A stretch of DNA of 41,316 bases from Nitrospirae bacterium GWB2_47_37 (GCA_001803635.1 MHDU01000037.1:1-41316), one strand, 5' to 3'; counted from the first letter of the stretch, positions 7,676-16,089 are shown. Notes: generated by a model from the sequence alone, not told the origin. Made by a program: numbers and translations.

Positions 7676-9070
7676 TTGGCAGCAGTAGTAGTAGTGATTG
7701 ACGACGAACACCGCCAGCGGGAGATTCTAAAAACCATACTCGAAGATGACGGGTATGAGGTTCATGCCGCATCTTCGGCTGAACATGGATTGGACGCGAT
7801 AAAAAAACTTAACCCGGATGTTGTCATCACGGACCTCAAGATGGGCGGAATGAGCGGGATGCAGCTTTTAGACGCCATTCCCGAACACGAGTCCAAGCCC
7901 GCCGTTATAATGATGACCGCTTACGGCACTATATCTTCCGCGGTGGAAGCTATGAAAAAAGGCGCCTTTGACTATCTGTCGAAGCCTCTCGAAAAAGACG
8001 TAATTGTGCTTACAGTAAAGAAGGCCGTGGAGCGCATGCGTCTTCTCAAGGAAAATATCAGGCTGCATGACGAGCTTTTCGGTAAGTTCAAGATGGATGG
8101 GATTATCGGAGTCTCCAAAAAAATGAAAGAGGTTATCGAGATCTCGAAAAAGGTCAGCCCTACCGCGGTAACGGTCCTTATTCAGGGCGAAAGCGGTACA
8201 GGCAAGGAACTTATAGCAAGGGCGATACATTATAACAGCAATAGGAAAACTGCGCCTTTCATAGCCGCCAACTGCGCGGCTATTCCGGAAACGCTTATAG
8301 AAAGCGAACTTTTCGGCTATGAGCCCGGGGCATTCACCGGCGCCGCTCACAGGAAAGTCGGGCTTTTCGAATCGGCGGACAGCGGCACGCTGTTTTTGGA
8401 TGAAATAGGGGATCTGCCGTTATTGACCCAGACAAAAATATTGAGGGTTTTGCAGGACAGAGAAATAAGAAGGCTCGGCGGAAAGGACAGCGTAAAGGCC
8501 GATGTAAGGATAATTGCGGCAACGAATAAAGACCTTGAAAAGGAGGTCTCGAACGGAAATTTCAGGGAAGACCTTTATTACAGGCTTAAAGTCGTGACAA
8601 TAGAGCTTCCGCCTTTGCGTGAAAGAAAGGAAGACATAGAATCTTTTGTAAGCTTTTTTATCGAGAGATACAACAAGGAGTTCGGCAAACGGATAAAAGG
8701 AATGAACGAGGCGGCAAAAAAGGCGCTTATGGACTATCACTGGCCCGGAAATATCAGGCAACTCGAATTCGTCATTGAAAGGGCGGTGCTGATGAGCGAC
8801 ACGGATACCATAAGTCTAAACGACATAAAAAGCGAACTCCGTCTGCCGCAGGCGAAAGGCAGTTCCGGCATAGAGATACCGGACGAAGGTCTTGATTTTG
8901 AAGAACTGGAAAGAGACTTGATAAAACAGGCAATGCTTAAATCAAATAACGTTGCCGCAAAAGCAGCCCGGCTGCTCGGCATGAGCTATAAGACCTTCTG
9001 GTACAGGCTTGAAAAATTCGGCATCCACGCGTCCGCAAAAGAGGACAGACTTCCCGAAAAGAGGAACTAA
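7676..9070 (+). CDS. Sigma-54-dependent NtrC-family response regulator
   Basis: A 464-residue enhancer-binding protein: receiver domain at residues 1-120 (acidic pocket Asp9/Asp10, phospho-acceptor Asp53), AAA+ domain about 140-375 with Walker A GESGTGKE (171-178), the sigma-54 contact GAFTGA (218-223), Walker B TLFLDEIGDL, and a C-terminal Fis-type helix-turn-helix (about 425-450, NNVAAKAARLLGMSYKTF). It activates RNA polymerase carrying sigma-54. The start is TTG at 7676, supported by GGAGG eight bases upstream and a proper receiver N-terminus (AAVVVVIDDE). It lies 16 bases after the kinase. The small-protein gene immediately downstream has a sigma-54 promoter and is an obvious target candidate. 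Confidence 0.95.
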   Translation: MAAVVVVIDDEHRQREILKTILEDDGYEVHAASSAEHGLDAIKKLNPDVVITDLKMGGMSGMQLLDAIPEHESKPAVIMMTAYGTISSAVEAMKKGAFDYLSKPLEKDVIVLTVKKAVERMRLLKENIRLHDELFGKFKMDGIIGVSKKMKEVIEISKKVSPTAVTVLIQGESGTGKELIARAIHYNSNRKTAPFIAANCAAIPETLIESELFGYEPGAFTGAAHRKVGLFESADSGTLFLDEIGDLPLLTQTKILRVLQDREIRRLGGKDSVKADVRIIAATNKDLEKEVSNGNFREDLYYRLKVVTIELPPLRERKEDIESFVSFFIERYNKEFGKRIKGMNEAAKKALMDYHWPGNIRQLEFVIERAVLMSDTDTISLNDIKSELRLPQAKGSSGIEIPDEGLDFEELERDLIKQAMLKSNNVAAKAARLLGMSYKTFWYRLEKFGIHASAKEDRLPEKRN

Positions 9071-9144
9071 AACAGCATTCCGATAGGCAATCGTCTACAG
9101 CCCCATCACATAAAAACGCCCATTTAAAGCCAATTGCCGACCGT

Positions 9145-9158
9145 TTATCGCTTATCGC
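9145..9158. repeat. Tandem TTATCGC pair upstream of the sigma-54 promoter
   Basis: Two abutting copies of TTATCGC end 7 bases before the -24 element. The position is close for a classical enhancer, so this may be a regulator half-site or a chance heptamer repeat. Confidence 0.3.
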
Positions 9159-9165
9159 CTTTTTA

Positions 9166-9181
9166 TGGCATAGAAGTTGCT
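9166..9181 (+). promoter_or_regulatory. Sigma-54 (-24/-12) promoter
   Basis: TGGCATA, four bases, TTGCT: the GG of -24 (9167-9168) and GC of -12 (9179-9180) are exactly spaced and five of seven positions of the TGGCACG consensus half match. It lies 56 bases upstream of the small exported protein's ATG and directly downstream of the NtrC-type activator gene. Confidence 0.8.
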
Positions 9182-9236
9182 TATTTGTCTACGCTAAAAA
9201 TTGGGGAATTCTTTTAAAAAGGGAGGTGATTCAAGA

Positions 9237-9458
9237 ATGAAGAAGATAATAGCATTGGTCGTAGCACTTCTTTTTGCTTTCGCAATGACATCCGTTGCGT
9301 TCGCAGCTGAGAAGGCAGCAGCTCCGAAGGCTGAGAAGGCAGCTCCGAAGGCCGAAGAGAAGAAGATGGACGATAAGAAGGCTGACGATAAGAAGGCTGA
9401 CAAGAAAGAGAAGAAGGCTAAGAAGGCTAAGAAAGCAGAAGAGAAGAAAGAGAAATAA
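9237..9458 (+). CDS. Small exported Lys/Ala-rich protein
   Basis: A 73-residue protein: a clear Sec signal peptide at residues 1-23 (MKKIIALVVALLFAFAMTSVAFA with cleavage after AFA), then a mature part of about 50 residues made almost entirely of Lys, Ala, Glu and Asp in repeating KAEKAAPKAEEKK / DDKKADDKKADKK units, reminiscent of histone H1 tails. No catalytic domain. The start at 9237 has GGGAGGTGAT six bases upstream. It is transcribed from a sigma-54 promoter at 9166-9181 and followed by a hairpin at 9474-9503. The function is not known; a highly charged, disordered periplasmic or surface-associated polypeptide is all that can be said. Confidence 0.8.
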   Translation: MKKIIALVVALLFAFAMTSVAFAAEKAAAPKAEKAAPKAEEKKMDDKKADDKKADKKEKKAKKAKKAEEKKEK

Positions 9459-9473
9459 TTACTTCTCGCATAT

Positions 9474-9503
9474 AAAGGGCAGATGCTCTGTCATCTGCCC
9501 TTT
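9474..9503. terminator. Hairpin with weak U-tract between the two small exported-protein genes
   Basis: Perfect 12-base arms (AAAGGGCAGATG / CATCTGCCCTTT) with a 6-base loop, followed by ATTTCTG. The U-tract is short, so partial read-through into the gene at 9540, which has no obvious own promoter, is likely. Confidence 0.6.
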
Positions 9504-9539
9504 ATTTCTGCTCTGTAAAGATAATGTGGAGGATTCTTA

Positions 9540-9896
9540 ATGAAGAAGGCGCTTTCGATATTAGTTTCATTTTTAGTTGCCGTTGTTTTAGCCGGCACGG
9601 CCGTTGCCGCTGAAAAAAAGCCGAAAGTGATTCAGAAAACCGGAGAAGTCGCAGCAATAGATGTTGCGGCAAAATCTCTGACAATAAAACCTGTTAAATA
9701 TAAGGATACGATTGCGGCCACTATAAACGAAAATACCCTCGTGAAGATGAATAGGAAAAAGAAATCCCTAACGGATATAAAGGTCGGAGATACCGTAACG
9801 GTATGGATATTCGAGAAAGACAATATCGCAAAAAGCATCGAGATAAAACCTGCTAAACCCGAAAAAGCAGAACCCGCAAAGCCCGCTAAAAAATAA
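9540..9896 (+). CDS. Exported protein with a small beta-barrel-like domain and a Pro/Ala/Lys tail
   Basis: A 118-residue protein. Residues 1-23 are a Sec signal peptide (cleavage after AVAA region). Residues about 30-98 alternate beta-strand-like segments (GEVAAIDVAAKSLTIKP, IKVGDTVTVWI) resembling DUF5666/OB-like domains. The tail (99-118) is KPAKPEKAEPAKPAKK. GGAGG lies seven bases before the ATG. The Lys/Ala/Pro-rich tail echoes the neighbouring small protein. Function unknown; localisation to the periplasm or outer envelope is inferred from the signal peptide. Confidence 0.8.
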   Translation: MKKALSILVSFLVAVVLAGTAVAAEKKPKVIQKTGEVAAIDVAAKSLTIKPVKYKDTIAATINENTLVKMNRKKKSLTDIKVGDTVTVWIFEKDNIAKSIEIKPAKPEKAEPAKPAKK

Positions 9897-9948
9897 GTTG
9901 TAATAATACAGCCGTCCTAAAAGATATATTGCCTGTTTTCGCAACTTT

Positions 9949-9978
9949 TTGACCTTTTACCGGTCTCTGCGATAAAAT
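9949..9978 (+). promoter_or_regulatory. Sigma-70-type promoter of dapL
   Basis: TTGACC, 18 bases, TAAAAT. It sits 50 bases before the dapL ATG, which has its own AAGGAGG. Confidence 0.6.
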
Positions 9979-10027
9979 AACTGATTATCAAAAACATACC
10001 CACGCTTGTTATTAAGGAGGCATTGCA

Positions 10028-11194
10028 ATGATCAACATCCGACTCGCAGATCGCGTGAAAACCCTGCCGCCGTATCTCTTCGCAACCATCGATAAGATGA
10101 AACAGGACGCCCTTTCAAAAGGAATCGACCTCATAGACCTGAGCATCGGAGATCCCGATATTCCGACTCCTTCGCATATAGTTAACGCCATGAAAAAGGC
10201 CGTTGAAAATCCGGCGCATCATCGTTATCCGTCTTATGAAGGAATGCTTTCCTATAGACAAGCCGTAGCAGACTGGTATAAAAAACGATTCAACGTAAGC
10301 CTCGACCCTAAGACGGAGGTTTTATCCCTCATCGGCTCTAAGGAAGGTATCGGACACATACCCCTTGCCTTTGTTAATCCGGGAGACGTTGTGCTTGTTC
10401 CGTCTCCGGGCTATCCTGTATATCCGGTCGGGACATTGTTCGCAGGCGGGGAACCGCATATAATGCCGCTCGTTGAAGGAAACGGCTTTCTTCCTGATTT
10501 CAAGACGATTCCGGAGGACATTTTAAAAAGGGCAAAGCTGATGTTCCTCAATTATCCCAACAACCCTACGGCGGCAAACGCTTCGGAAGGCTTTTTCAAA
10601 GAAGCCATAGCCCTCGCTGAAAAATACAATATCATCATATGCCACGATGCCGCGTATTCCGAGATGTATTATGACAACGAAAAGCCGGTAAGTTTCCTTG
10701 AAGTTGAAGGCGCAAAGGACGTGGGCATAGAATTCCATTCGTTGTCCAAAACGTATAACATGACCGGATGGAGAATAGGCTTTGCAGTGGGCAATAAAGA
10801 GGTTATAGCGGGGTTGGGAAAAATTAAGAGCAATCTCGATTCCGGCGTGTTTCAGGCCGTTCAGGAGGCATCTATCGTTGCCCTTCAGACAGACGACTCT
10901 ATCTTATCGGATATAAGAAAAGTATATCAGGACCGCCGCGACGCGCTTTATGAAGGGCTGAGGGGGCTGGGCATTCAGGCGAATAAGCCGAAGGCGACGT
11001 TTTATTCATGGACAAAGGTGCCGAAGGATTTTGATTCAACAAAATTCACAACACATCTCCTCGAAAAGGCCGGCGTATTGGGAACGCCCGGAGTAGGTTT
11101 CGGCGCTCCCGGAGAAGGATATATACGGTTTGCGCTGACGCAGCCCGTCGAACGCATAAAAGAGGCTGTCGAGAGGATTAAGAAGGTATTATAG
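10028..11194 (+). CDS. dapL: LL-diaminopimelate aminotransferase
   Basis: This PLP enzyme converts tetrahydrodipicolinate directly to LL-diaminopimelate for lysine and peptidoglycan synthesis, bypassing the DapD/C/E steps. The 388-residue class I aminotransferase has DLSIGDPDIPTP, HRYPSYEGM, NYPNNPTAA, HDAAYSEMYYD and the Schiff-base lysine Lys241 in SLSKTYNMTGWR, which are the DapL/alanine-aminotransferase hallmarks. AAGGAGG precedes the ATG. folK begins one base after the stop, so dapL, folK, yjbQ and the 50-residue gene form one operon. A different class I aminotransferase specificity remains possible. Confidence 0.9.
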   Translation: MINIRLADRVKTLPPYLFATIDKMKQDALSKGIDLIDLSIGDPDIPTPSHIVNAMKKAVENPAHHRYPSYEGMLSYRQAVADWYKKRFNVSLDPKTEVLSLIGSKEGIGHIPLAFVNPGDVVLVPSPGYPVYPVGTLFAGGEPHIMPLVEGNGFLPDFKTIPEDILKRAKLMFLNYPNNPTAANASEGFFKEAIALAEKYNIIICHDAAYSEMYYDNEKPVSFLEVEGAKDVGIEFHSLSKTYNMTGWRIGFAVGNKEVIAGLGKIKSNLDSGVFQAVQEASIVALQTDDSILSDIRKVYQDRRDALYEGLRGLGIQANKPKATFYSWTKVPKDFDSTKFTTHLLEKAGVLGTPGVGFGAPGEGYIRFALTQPVERIKEAVERIKKVL

Positions 11195-11195
11195 A

Positions 11196-11657
11196 TTGGC
11201 GATTGTTTACATCGGCATCGGCTCGAATATAGGGAACAGGCAGGCTAACTGCGCCGGGGCTGTAGAAGAATTAAAAAGCAAAGGCATTACAGTCAAAAAA
11301 ATTTCATCCATGCATGAAACCGAGCCGTGGGGGCTGAAGGAACAGCCTAAATTCATAAATATGGCTGTCGAGGCTGAGACATCCATGTCCCCCGAGGAGC
11401 TTCTCTCCGCGATAAAAGACATAGAAGAAGATATGGGCAGAAAAGAGACCGTTAAATGGGGGCCTCGCATAATGGACCTTGACATCCTGTTCTATGATGA
11501 TATAGTAATTGATATGGAACATTTACACATACCTCATCCCTTGCTCCATAAAAGGGACTTTGTCCTCAATCCCCTCTCCGAGATTGCGCCCGGCAAATTA
11601 CATCCGGTATTGAGAAAGACCGTTGATCAGCTTAAAGAGGCATTGATCCGTGATTAA
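11196..11657 (+). CDS. folK: 2-amino-4-hydroxy-6-hydroxymethyldihydropteridine pyrophosphokinase
   Basis: Transfers pyrophosphate from ATP to hydroxymethyl-dihydropterin in folate synthesis. The 153-residue sequence begins AIVYIGIGSNIGNR and contains ETEPWG, QPKFINMAVEAET and the signature KWGPRIMDLDILFYDD followed by IPHPLLHKRDFVLNPL. The start is TTG one base after the dapL stop, weakly preceded by AAGG; the family's usual N-terminus supports it. Confidence 0.95.
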   Translation: MAIVYIGIGSNIGNRQANCAGAVEELKSKGITVKKISSMHETEPWGLKEQPKFINMAVEAETSMSPEELLSAIKDIEEDMGRKETVKWGPRIMDLDILFYDDIVIDMEHLHIPHPLLHKRDFVLNPLSEIAPGKLHPVLRKTVDQLKEALIRD

Positions 11658-12072
11658 AACATTGAACATAAAAAGCAGTTCAAAGACCGAGTTCATCGAC
11701 ATTACGGATGAGATCCACGAGGCCGTAAAAGAATCCGGCGTTAAAAACGGGATCTGCTATATTTGTGTTCCACACACAACAGCGGGAGTTACAATAAACG
11801 AAGGCGCGGACCCTTCCGTCAAAAGGGACATACTTACAACCCTCAACAGGCTTATTCCATTTGAAGGCGATTACCGGCACATGGAGGGCAATTCTGCCGC
11901 GCATATAAAATCAAGCCTCGTAGGAGTATCCGCAAACGTTTTAATAGAAGACGGCAAGGCCATCCTCGGCACATGGCAGTCCGTTTATTTTTGCGAGTTC
12001 GACGGGCCGAGGCACAGAAGGGCCATCGTCAAGATCATAAATGCCATTGGCGCAACACCTCAGGAGGAATGA
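11650..12072 (+). CDS. yjbQ: YjbQ/UPF0047 family protein (secondary thiamine-phosphate synthase)
   Basis: 140 residues. It shows the family's conserved blocks VPHTTAGVTINE, GNSAAHIKSSLVG and GTWQSVYFCEFDGPRHR with conserved His and Glu residues. Family members show weak thiamine-phosphate-synthase activity and bind metal; the true cellular role is uncertain. It starts with GTG at 11650 and overlaps folK by 8 bases, implying translational coupling. Confidence 0.92.
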   Translation: MIKTLNIKSSSKTEFIDITDEIHEAVKESGVKNGICYICVPHTTAGVTINEGADPSVKRDILTTLNRLIPFEGDYRHMEGNSAAHIKSSLVGVSANVLIEDGKAILGTWQSVYFCEFDGPRHRRAIVKIINAIGATPQEE

Positions 12073-12073
12073 A

Positions 12074-12226
12074 ATGACCGAAAATAAAGTCTTATGCGTC
12101 GTATGCGCGTGGAAGGCTACCTGCCAAAAACAGTTTTCCTTGAAGGCCGGACAGAAATGCGCGGAGTTTGTGAGGGATGTTTCGATAAAAGAGGAAAAGG
12201 AAGAAAAGAGCAAGAAAGAAAAATAA
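12074..12226 (+). CDS. Small cysteine-containing protein
   Basis: A 50-residue protein with four cysteines (Cys8, Cys11, Cys17, Cys29: LCVVCAWKATC...GQKC) and a highly charged EKEEKSKKEK tail. The cysteine pattern suggests binding of a metal or Fe-S centre. GGAGG from the end of yjbQ lies directly upstream of the ATG and the spacing to yjbQ is one base. I do not recognise a named family. Confidence 0.75.
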   Translation: MTENKVLCVVCAWKATCQKQFSLKAGQKCAEFVRDVSIKEEKEEKSKKEK

Positions 12227-12255
12227 TAGTTTATGTTGTCGTTTATTGACAATTA

Positions 12256-12284
12256 TTGACAATTAATGAGCATGAGAGTATATT
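12256..12284 (+). promoter_or_regulatory. Sigma-70 promoter of the riboswitch–kimA transcript
   Basis: TTGACA, 17 bases, TATATT: near-consensus with ideal spacing. A second TTGACA lies at 12246-12251. Predicted start about 12291, just before the riboswitch. Confidence 0.8.
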
Positions 12285-12295
12285 AAAATCAAACA

Positions 12296-12426
12296 GCAGC
12301 CGAGATCCATTCAAAGAATGGATGCGGGGGACCCAAATTTTGGGGCGTATTCCTTTATGGATAGGGAACTTCCATTCCCGAGCCCGTCAGCTAACCTCGT
12401 AGGCATTTGGAAGGGCAATGGTTAGG
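12296..12426 (+). ncRNA. Cyclic-di-AMP riboswitch (ydaO/yuaA motif)
   Basis: The conserved core is readable: GCAGCCGAGATCC, GCGGGGGACCCA, TGGGGCG, TAGGGAA and the near-invariant CGAGCCCGTCAGCTAACCTCG, then AGGCATTTGG. It is followed at once by an intrinsic terminator and the kimA-like gene. In this class, c-di-AMP binding favours termination. It would therefore act as an OFF switch for potassium import. An Infernal scan against the ydaO-yuaA Rfam model would confirm the boundaries. Confidence 0.92.
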
Positions 12427-12430
12427 AATG

Positions 12431-12456
12431 AAAACCGCCGCCCGGCGGTTTTTTTT
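12431..12456 (+). terminator. Intrinsic terminator of the c-di-AMP riboswitch
   Basis: Stem AACCGCC / GGCGGTT with a GCCC loop followed by eight T. It lies between the riboswitch core and the ribosome site of kimA, as the expression platform. Confidence 0.88.
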
Positions 12457-12493
12457 ATTTCCCTCCGCTTGCCCTCTAAAAAGGAGGAGCAAC

Positions 12494-14305
12494 ATGTCTC
12501 TGAAAAACTTTCTCATCGGCAGTCCTATCGAAACCATTAGAGAGAAACACGAGCGTATATCTAAAAAGGTGGGGCTTGCGGTATTCTCATCCGATCCGCT
12601 CTCATCCGTCGCATACGGAACTGAAGAAATAATGTTCGCCCTTATAGTCGGTGGAACCGCCCTCCTCAATTATACGTTGCCTATTGCCATTGCGATTGTC
12701 ATCACTGTTGCGATTGTGGTCATCTCCTATTATCAGACAATTCACGCGTATTCTTCCGGTGGAGGGGCATATATAGTTGCAAAGGAGAACCTTGGCGTAC
12801 TTCCGGGGCTTATTGCCGGATCAGCCCTCCTCATTGATTATGTTCTCACCGTTACAGTAAGTATTGCTGCAGGCATAGCCGCCATCACCTCGGCGTTTCC
12901 GGCGACCCGCGACTATACCGTTACAATGTGTATTGCATCCATACTTTTTATAAGCATAATAAACCTCAGAGGTGTAAGAGAGTCAGGAAAGGTGTTTTCG
13001 TCACCGGTATATATCTTCATAGGGAGCCTGCTTCTACTCCTTGCTGCAAGCCTTACGAAATCCTTATCGTTTCCGCGCATAGAGTATCGCGAGGTCACGG
13101 GAACGGTAGCAAGTATATTCCCGATGTTCATAATACTGAAGGCCTTCGCCTCAGGTTGCGTCACCCTCACCGGCATCGAGGCAATCTCAAACGGGGTCCG
13201 CGCGTTCAAAGCTCCTGAAGCAAAAAACGCGGGGATAACCCTTGTGTGGATGGCGTTCATGCTTGGCTTTCTTACTATCGGAATAGCTTATTTCGCCAAT
13301 TATTACGGGATACTTCCAAACTCAAACGAGACCGTCGTATCTCAGCTTGCGCGAACTGTATTTTCCAAAGGCGCTGTCTATTATACGATCCAGTTTGCCA
13401 CAATGCTGGTACTCATCCTTGCAGCGAACACTTCGTTTGCGGATTTTCCGAGGCTCTCCTCCATCATGGCAAATGACCGTTATCTGCCGAGACAGTTAGG
13501 CAATCGGGGTGACAAACTCGTATTTTCAAACGGCATCCTGATACTCGGTTTTCTTTCGGCCCTGTTGGTAGTGCTCTTCAGGGGAGATACCCATTCCCTA
13601 ATCCCTCTTTATGCTGTCGGTGTTTTCACAGCCTTTACTTTATCCCAGGCAGGAATGGTCAGGCACTGGTTCAAGGATAAAGGAAGGGGTTGGCGTAAGA
13701 GCGCTGTTATAAACGGCATCGGGGGCATTACCACCGGCGTAGTCCTTGTGGTAATCGCAGTAGAAAAATTCACTCACGGCGCTTGGATAGTGCTCATCGC
13801 CATCCCGGTTCTGGTTTATCTGACACAAAAGGTGCATCAGCATTATCTATCTGTTGCAGACCAGCTTTCTCTCGAAGGCGCTGACACGGGAAGAGAATAT
13901 ACGCATCATTCGGTTATCATACCTGTATCAGGATTGCAGACAGCGGTGTTGAACGCTATTAAGTATGCAAAGGCGCTTTCAGACGATGTGGCTGCGGTTT
14001 ATGTCTGCCTTGATACCGCTGAGATGGAGAAGATGCAGACGAAATGGAAAATTTACGGTATGGGTGTTCCTCTCGTCATCCTGCACTCTCCCTACCGTTC
14101 AATAATCGAGCCTCTTATGGATTACATAGACGGAATCCGCGAGCGCTATGAAGACGGCATTATTACGGTAGTACTGCCGGAGTTCGTGCCGCAGAAGTGG
14201 TGGCATCATCTTCTGCATAACCAGACAGCGCTCCTTCTTAAAGGGATCATTCTGTTTAAAAAAGGAGTCGTATCCACGAGCGTTCCATTGCATCTCAGGA
14301 AATGA
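12494..14305 (+). CDS. kimA: KimA-like potassium importer (APC superfamily)
   Basis: A 603-residue permease resembling Bacillus subtilis KimA (YdaO), a high-affinity proton-coupled potassium importer. It begins MSLKNFLIGSPIET and contains SSDPLSSVAYGTEEI, SYYQTIHAYSSGGGAYIVAKENLG and about 12 hydrophobic segments up to residue about 460, then a cytosolic C-terminal domain. The ATG at 12494 has AAGGAGG upstream and lies beyond the riboswitch terminator. Homologues are often annotated as amino-acid permeases; control by a c-di-AMP riboswitch strongly favours potassium import, as in Bacillus. Confidence 0.88.
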   Translation: MSLKNFLIGSPIETIREKHERISKKVGLAVFSSDPLSSVAYGTEEIMFALIVGGTALLNYTLPIAIAIVITVAIVVISYYQTIHAYSSGGGAYIVAKENLGVLPGLIAGSALLIDYVLTVTVSIAAGIAAITSAFPATRDYTVTMCIASILFISIINLRGVRESGKVFSSPVYIFIGSLLLLLAASLTKSLSFPRIEYREVTGTVASIFPMFIILKAFASGCVTLTGIEAISNGVRAFKAPEAKNAGITLVWMAFMLGFLTIGIAYFANYYGILPNSNETVVSQLARTVFSKGAVYYTIQFATMLVLILAANTSFADFPRLSSIMANDRYLPRQLGNRGDKLVFSNGILILGFLSALLVVLFRGDTHSLIPLYAVGVFTAFTLSQAGMVRHWFKDKGRGWRKSAVINGIGGITTGVVLVVIAVEKFTHGAWIVLIAIPVLVYLTQKVHQHYLSVADQLSLEGADTGREYTHHSVIIPVSGLQTAVLNAIKYAKALSDDVAAVYVCLDTAEMEKMQTKWKIYGMGVPLVILHSPYRSIIEPLMDYIDGIRERYEDGIITVVLPEFVPQKWWHHLLHNQTALLLKGIILFKKGVVSTSVPLHLRK

Positions 14306-14358
14306 CTTAAGAATTGAGAAAATATTTCTCAGCAGAAAATCATTGCGGATGCAGGGTT

Positions 14359-16089
14359 CTACGTCTTTTCGCCCTTGACCGGCTTTAGCCGTTTCAAAAG
14401 TCTTTCCGAGTCGAGCGTATTCAGCACATCGCCCTTTTCGAGCCAGCCCCGGCGCGCAATGGATACGCCGTATCTCATATAATCGAATTGGTTTGTTACG
14501 TGAGTATCCGTGCTTATAACTAACGGTATTCCCATTTCCTTTGCCCTTTTGGCATAAGCATCATTCAGGTCGAGCCGTAACGGATAGGCATTTATTTCCA
14601 TAGCCGTTCCGGTCTTCTTTGCGGTTCTCAATATCTCATCCATATCCACATCATACGCATCCCTTTCTCCGATAAGCCTTCCTGTGGGATGAGCGATTAT
14701 GCTCACATAGGGATTTTTCATGGCCGATGTCATGCGGTATGTAAGCTGCTTCTTGGACTGCCTGAATCCTGAATGTATGGATGCAACGACAATATCGAGC
14801 TCTTTCAGCAGGTCGTCCGAAAAATCGAGACTCCCGTCGCTGCGTATATCGACCTCAACCCCGTGCAGCACTCTGAAACCCCTAAGTTTTTTATTTATCG
14901 CTACTATCTCCTTTTTCTGCTCAAGGAGCCTCTCGCCGGTCAAGCCGTGCGCTATGCCGAGCCCCTTTGAGTGATCCGTCAGTGCAATGTATGAATAGCC
15001 CCTCTCTTTTGCGGCCTCTATCAATTGCAGGAAGGTATGGCTTCCGTCGCTCCATTTTGAATGGACATGGAGATCGCCCTTTATGTCCTTAATTTCCACA
15101 AGCCCCGGCAGTTTGCCTGCTAAAGCAGCGTCTATCTCTCCCTGATCTTCCCTTAATTCAGGAGGGATGTATGAAAGTCCTAAAATTTTGTAAACATCCT
15201 CCTCTTTTTCTCCGCCGATTTTTTTATCGTCTTTTTCTCGGAATATCCCGTATTCGTTTATTTTAAGCCCCTTCTTCATCGCCATTTCTCTGAGCCTGAT
15301 ATTATGCTCCTTGCTTCCGGTGAAATAGGCAAGAGCGGCCCCGTATGCTTCTTTTTCAACGACCCTCAAATCAACCTGCAACCCCTCATTGATTACGATG
15401 CTGGATTTTGTAGGCCCCTTCATGAGAACCTGTTTTACATTAGGAAGATGCGTAAAAACCTTCATCACTTCTCCGGGATTATCGGATGTCGCAAGAATAT
15501 CGATGTCCTTAATGGTATCCTTCCATCTCCTTAAACTTCCTGCTATGTCTATCTTATTTACAGGAGCGCTCTTCTTAAGGTTTTCGAGGATGTCGTTCGC
15601 CATGGGAAGGACTTTTCCGAGAGGCCGGCGCTCCTTTCCCCTCTTGAGCATCTCTATACCTTTTAAAATATTTTCTTCGGTCTTCTCCTTTATGCCGGGG
15701 AGTCCCGATAATTTATGAGCAATAGCGAGCCTTTCAAGGTCATCTATGCCTTTGATTTTAAGCTCGTCATAAAGCAATTTCGATGTCTTCGGCCCGAGTC
15801 CGGGCACGGAGAGAAGTGTGAGCAACCCTTCGGGAACCTCCCTCTTTAGTTCGTCATGAGCCTGCATCCTTCCAGTCTTTATATATTCTTCAATCTTTCC
15901 GGCAAGGTCATTTCCAATTCCGGGAATCTTCAAAATTTCTTCGCGGGAAACATCTTCTATATTTTTGGACAGACTTTCGATATTCTGCGCGGCCCTTCTG
16001 TATGCCCTTATACGAAAAGGGTTCTCGCCCTTTATTTCAAGAAGCTCCGCGATTTCATCAAATATCTTCGCTATCTCCTGATTTTTCAT
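14359..16089 (-). CDS. polX: Family X DNA polymerase with PHP domain
   Basis: A 576-residue repair polymerase for gap filling, with 3'-5' exonuclease or AP-endonuclease activity in the PHP part. Domains: N-terminal helix-hairpin-helix 8 kDa-type region (residues 1-150, KIPGIGNDLAGKIEE and LSVPGLGPKTSKLL), nucleotidyltransferase palm with GSLRRWKDTIKDIDILA, and PHP domain from about 338 (DLHVHSKWSDGSH) to IAHPTGR and ISTDTHV. The gene ends convergently with kimA, 53 bases away. The 454-base upstream intergenic region has two long inverted repeats. Confidence 0.95.
   Translation of the reverse strand: MKNQEIAKIFDEIAELLEIKGENPFRIRAYRRAAQNIESLSKNIEDVSREEILKIPGIGNDLAGKIEEYIKTGRMQAHDELKREVPEGLLTLLSVPGLGPKTSKLLYDELKIKGIDDLERLAIAHKLSGLPGIKEKTEENILKGIEMLKRGKERRPLGKVLPMANDILENLKKSAPVNKIDIAGSLRRWKDTIKDIDILATSDNPGEVMKVFTHLPNVKQVLMKGPTKSSIVINEGLQVDLRVVEKEAYGAALAYFTGSKEHNIRLREMAMKKGLKINEYGIFREKDDKKIGGEKEEDVYKILGLSYIPPELREDQGEIDAALAGKLPGLVEIKDIKGDLHVHSKWSDGSHTFLQLIEAAKERGYSYIALTDHSKGLGIAHGLTGERLLEQKKEIVAINKKLRGFRVLHGVEVDIRSDGSLDFSDDLLKELDIVVASIHSGFRQSKKQLTYRMTSAMKNPYVSIIAHPTGRLIGERDAYDVDMDEILRTAKKTGTAMEINAYPLRLDLNDAYAKRAKEMGIPLVISTDTHVTNQFDYMRYGVSIARRGWLEKGDVLNTLDSERLLKRLKPVKGEKT

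Noticed and set aside
14315-14331. Perfect TGAGAAA/TTTCTCA hairpin between kimA and polX
   Set aside because: It is AT-rich, only 7 bases per arm and lacks a T-run on either strand, so it is not called a terminator.
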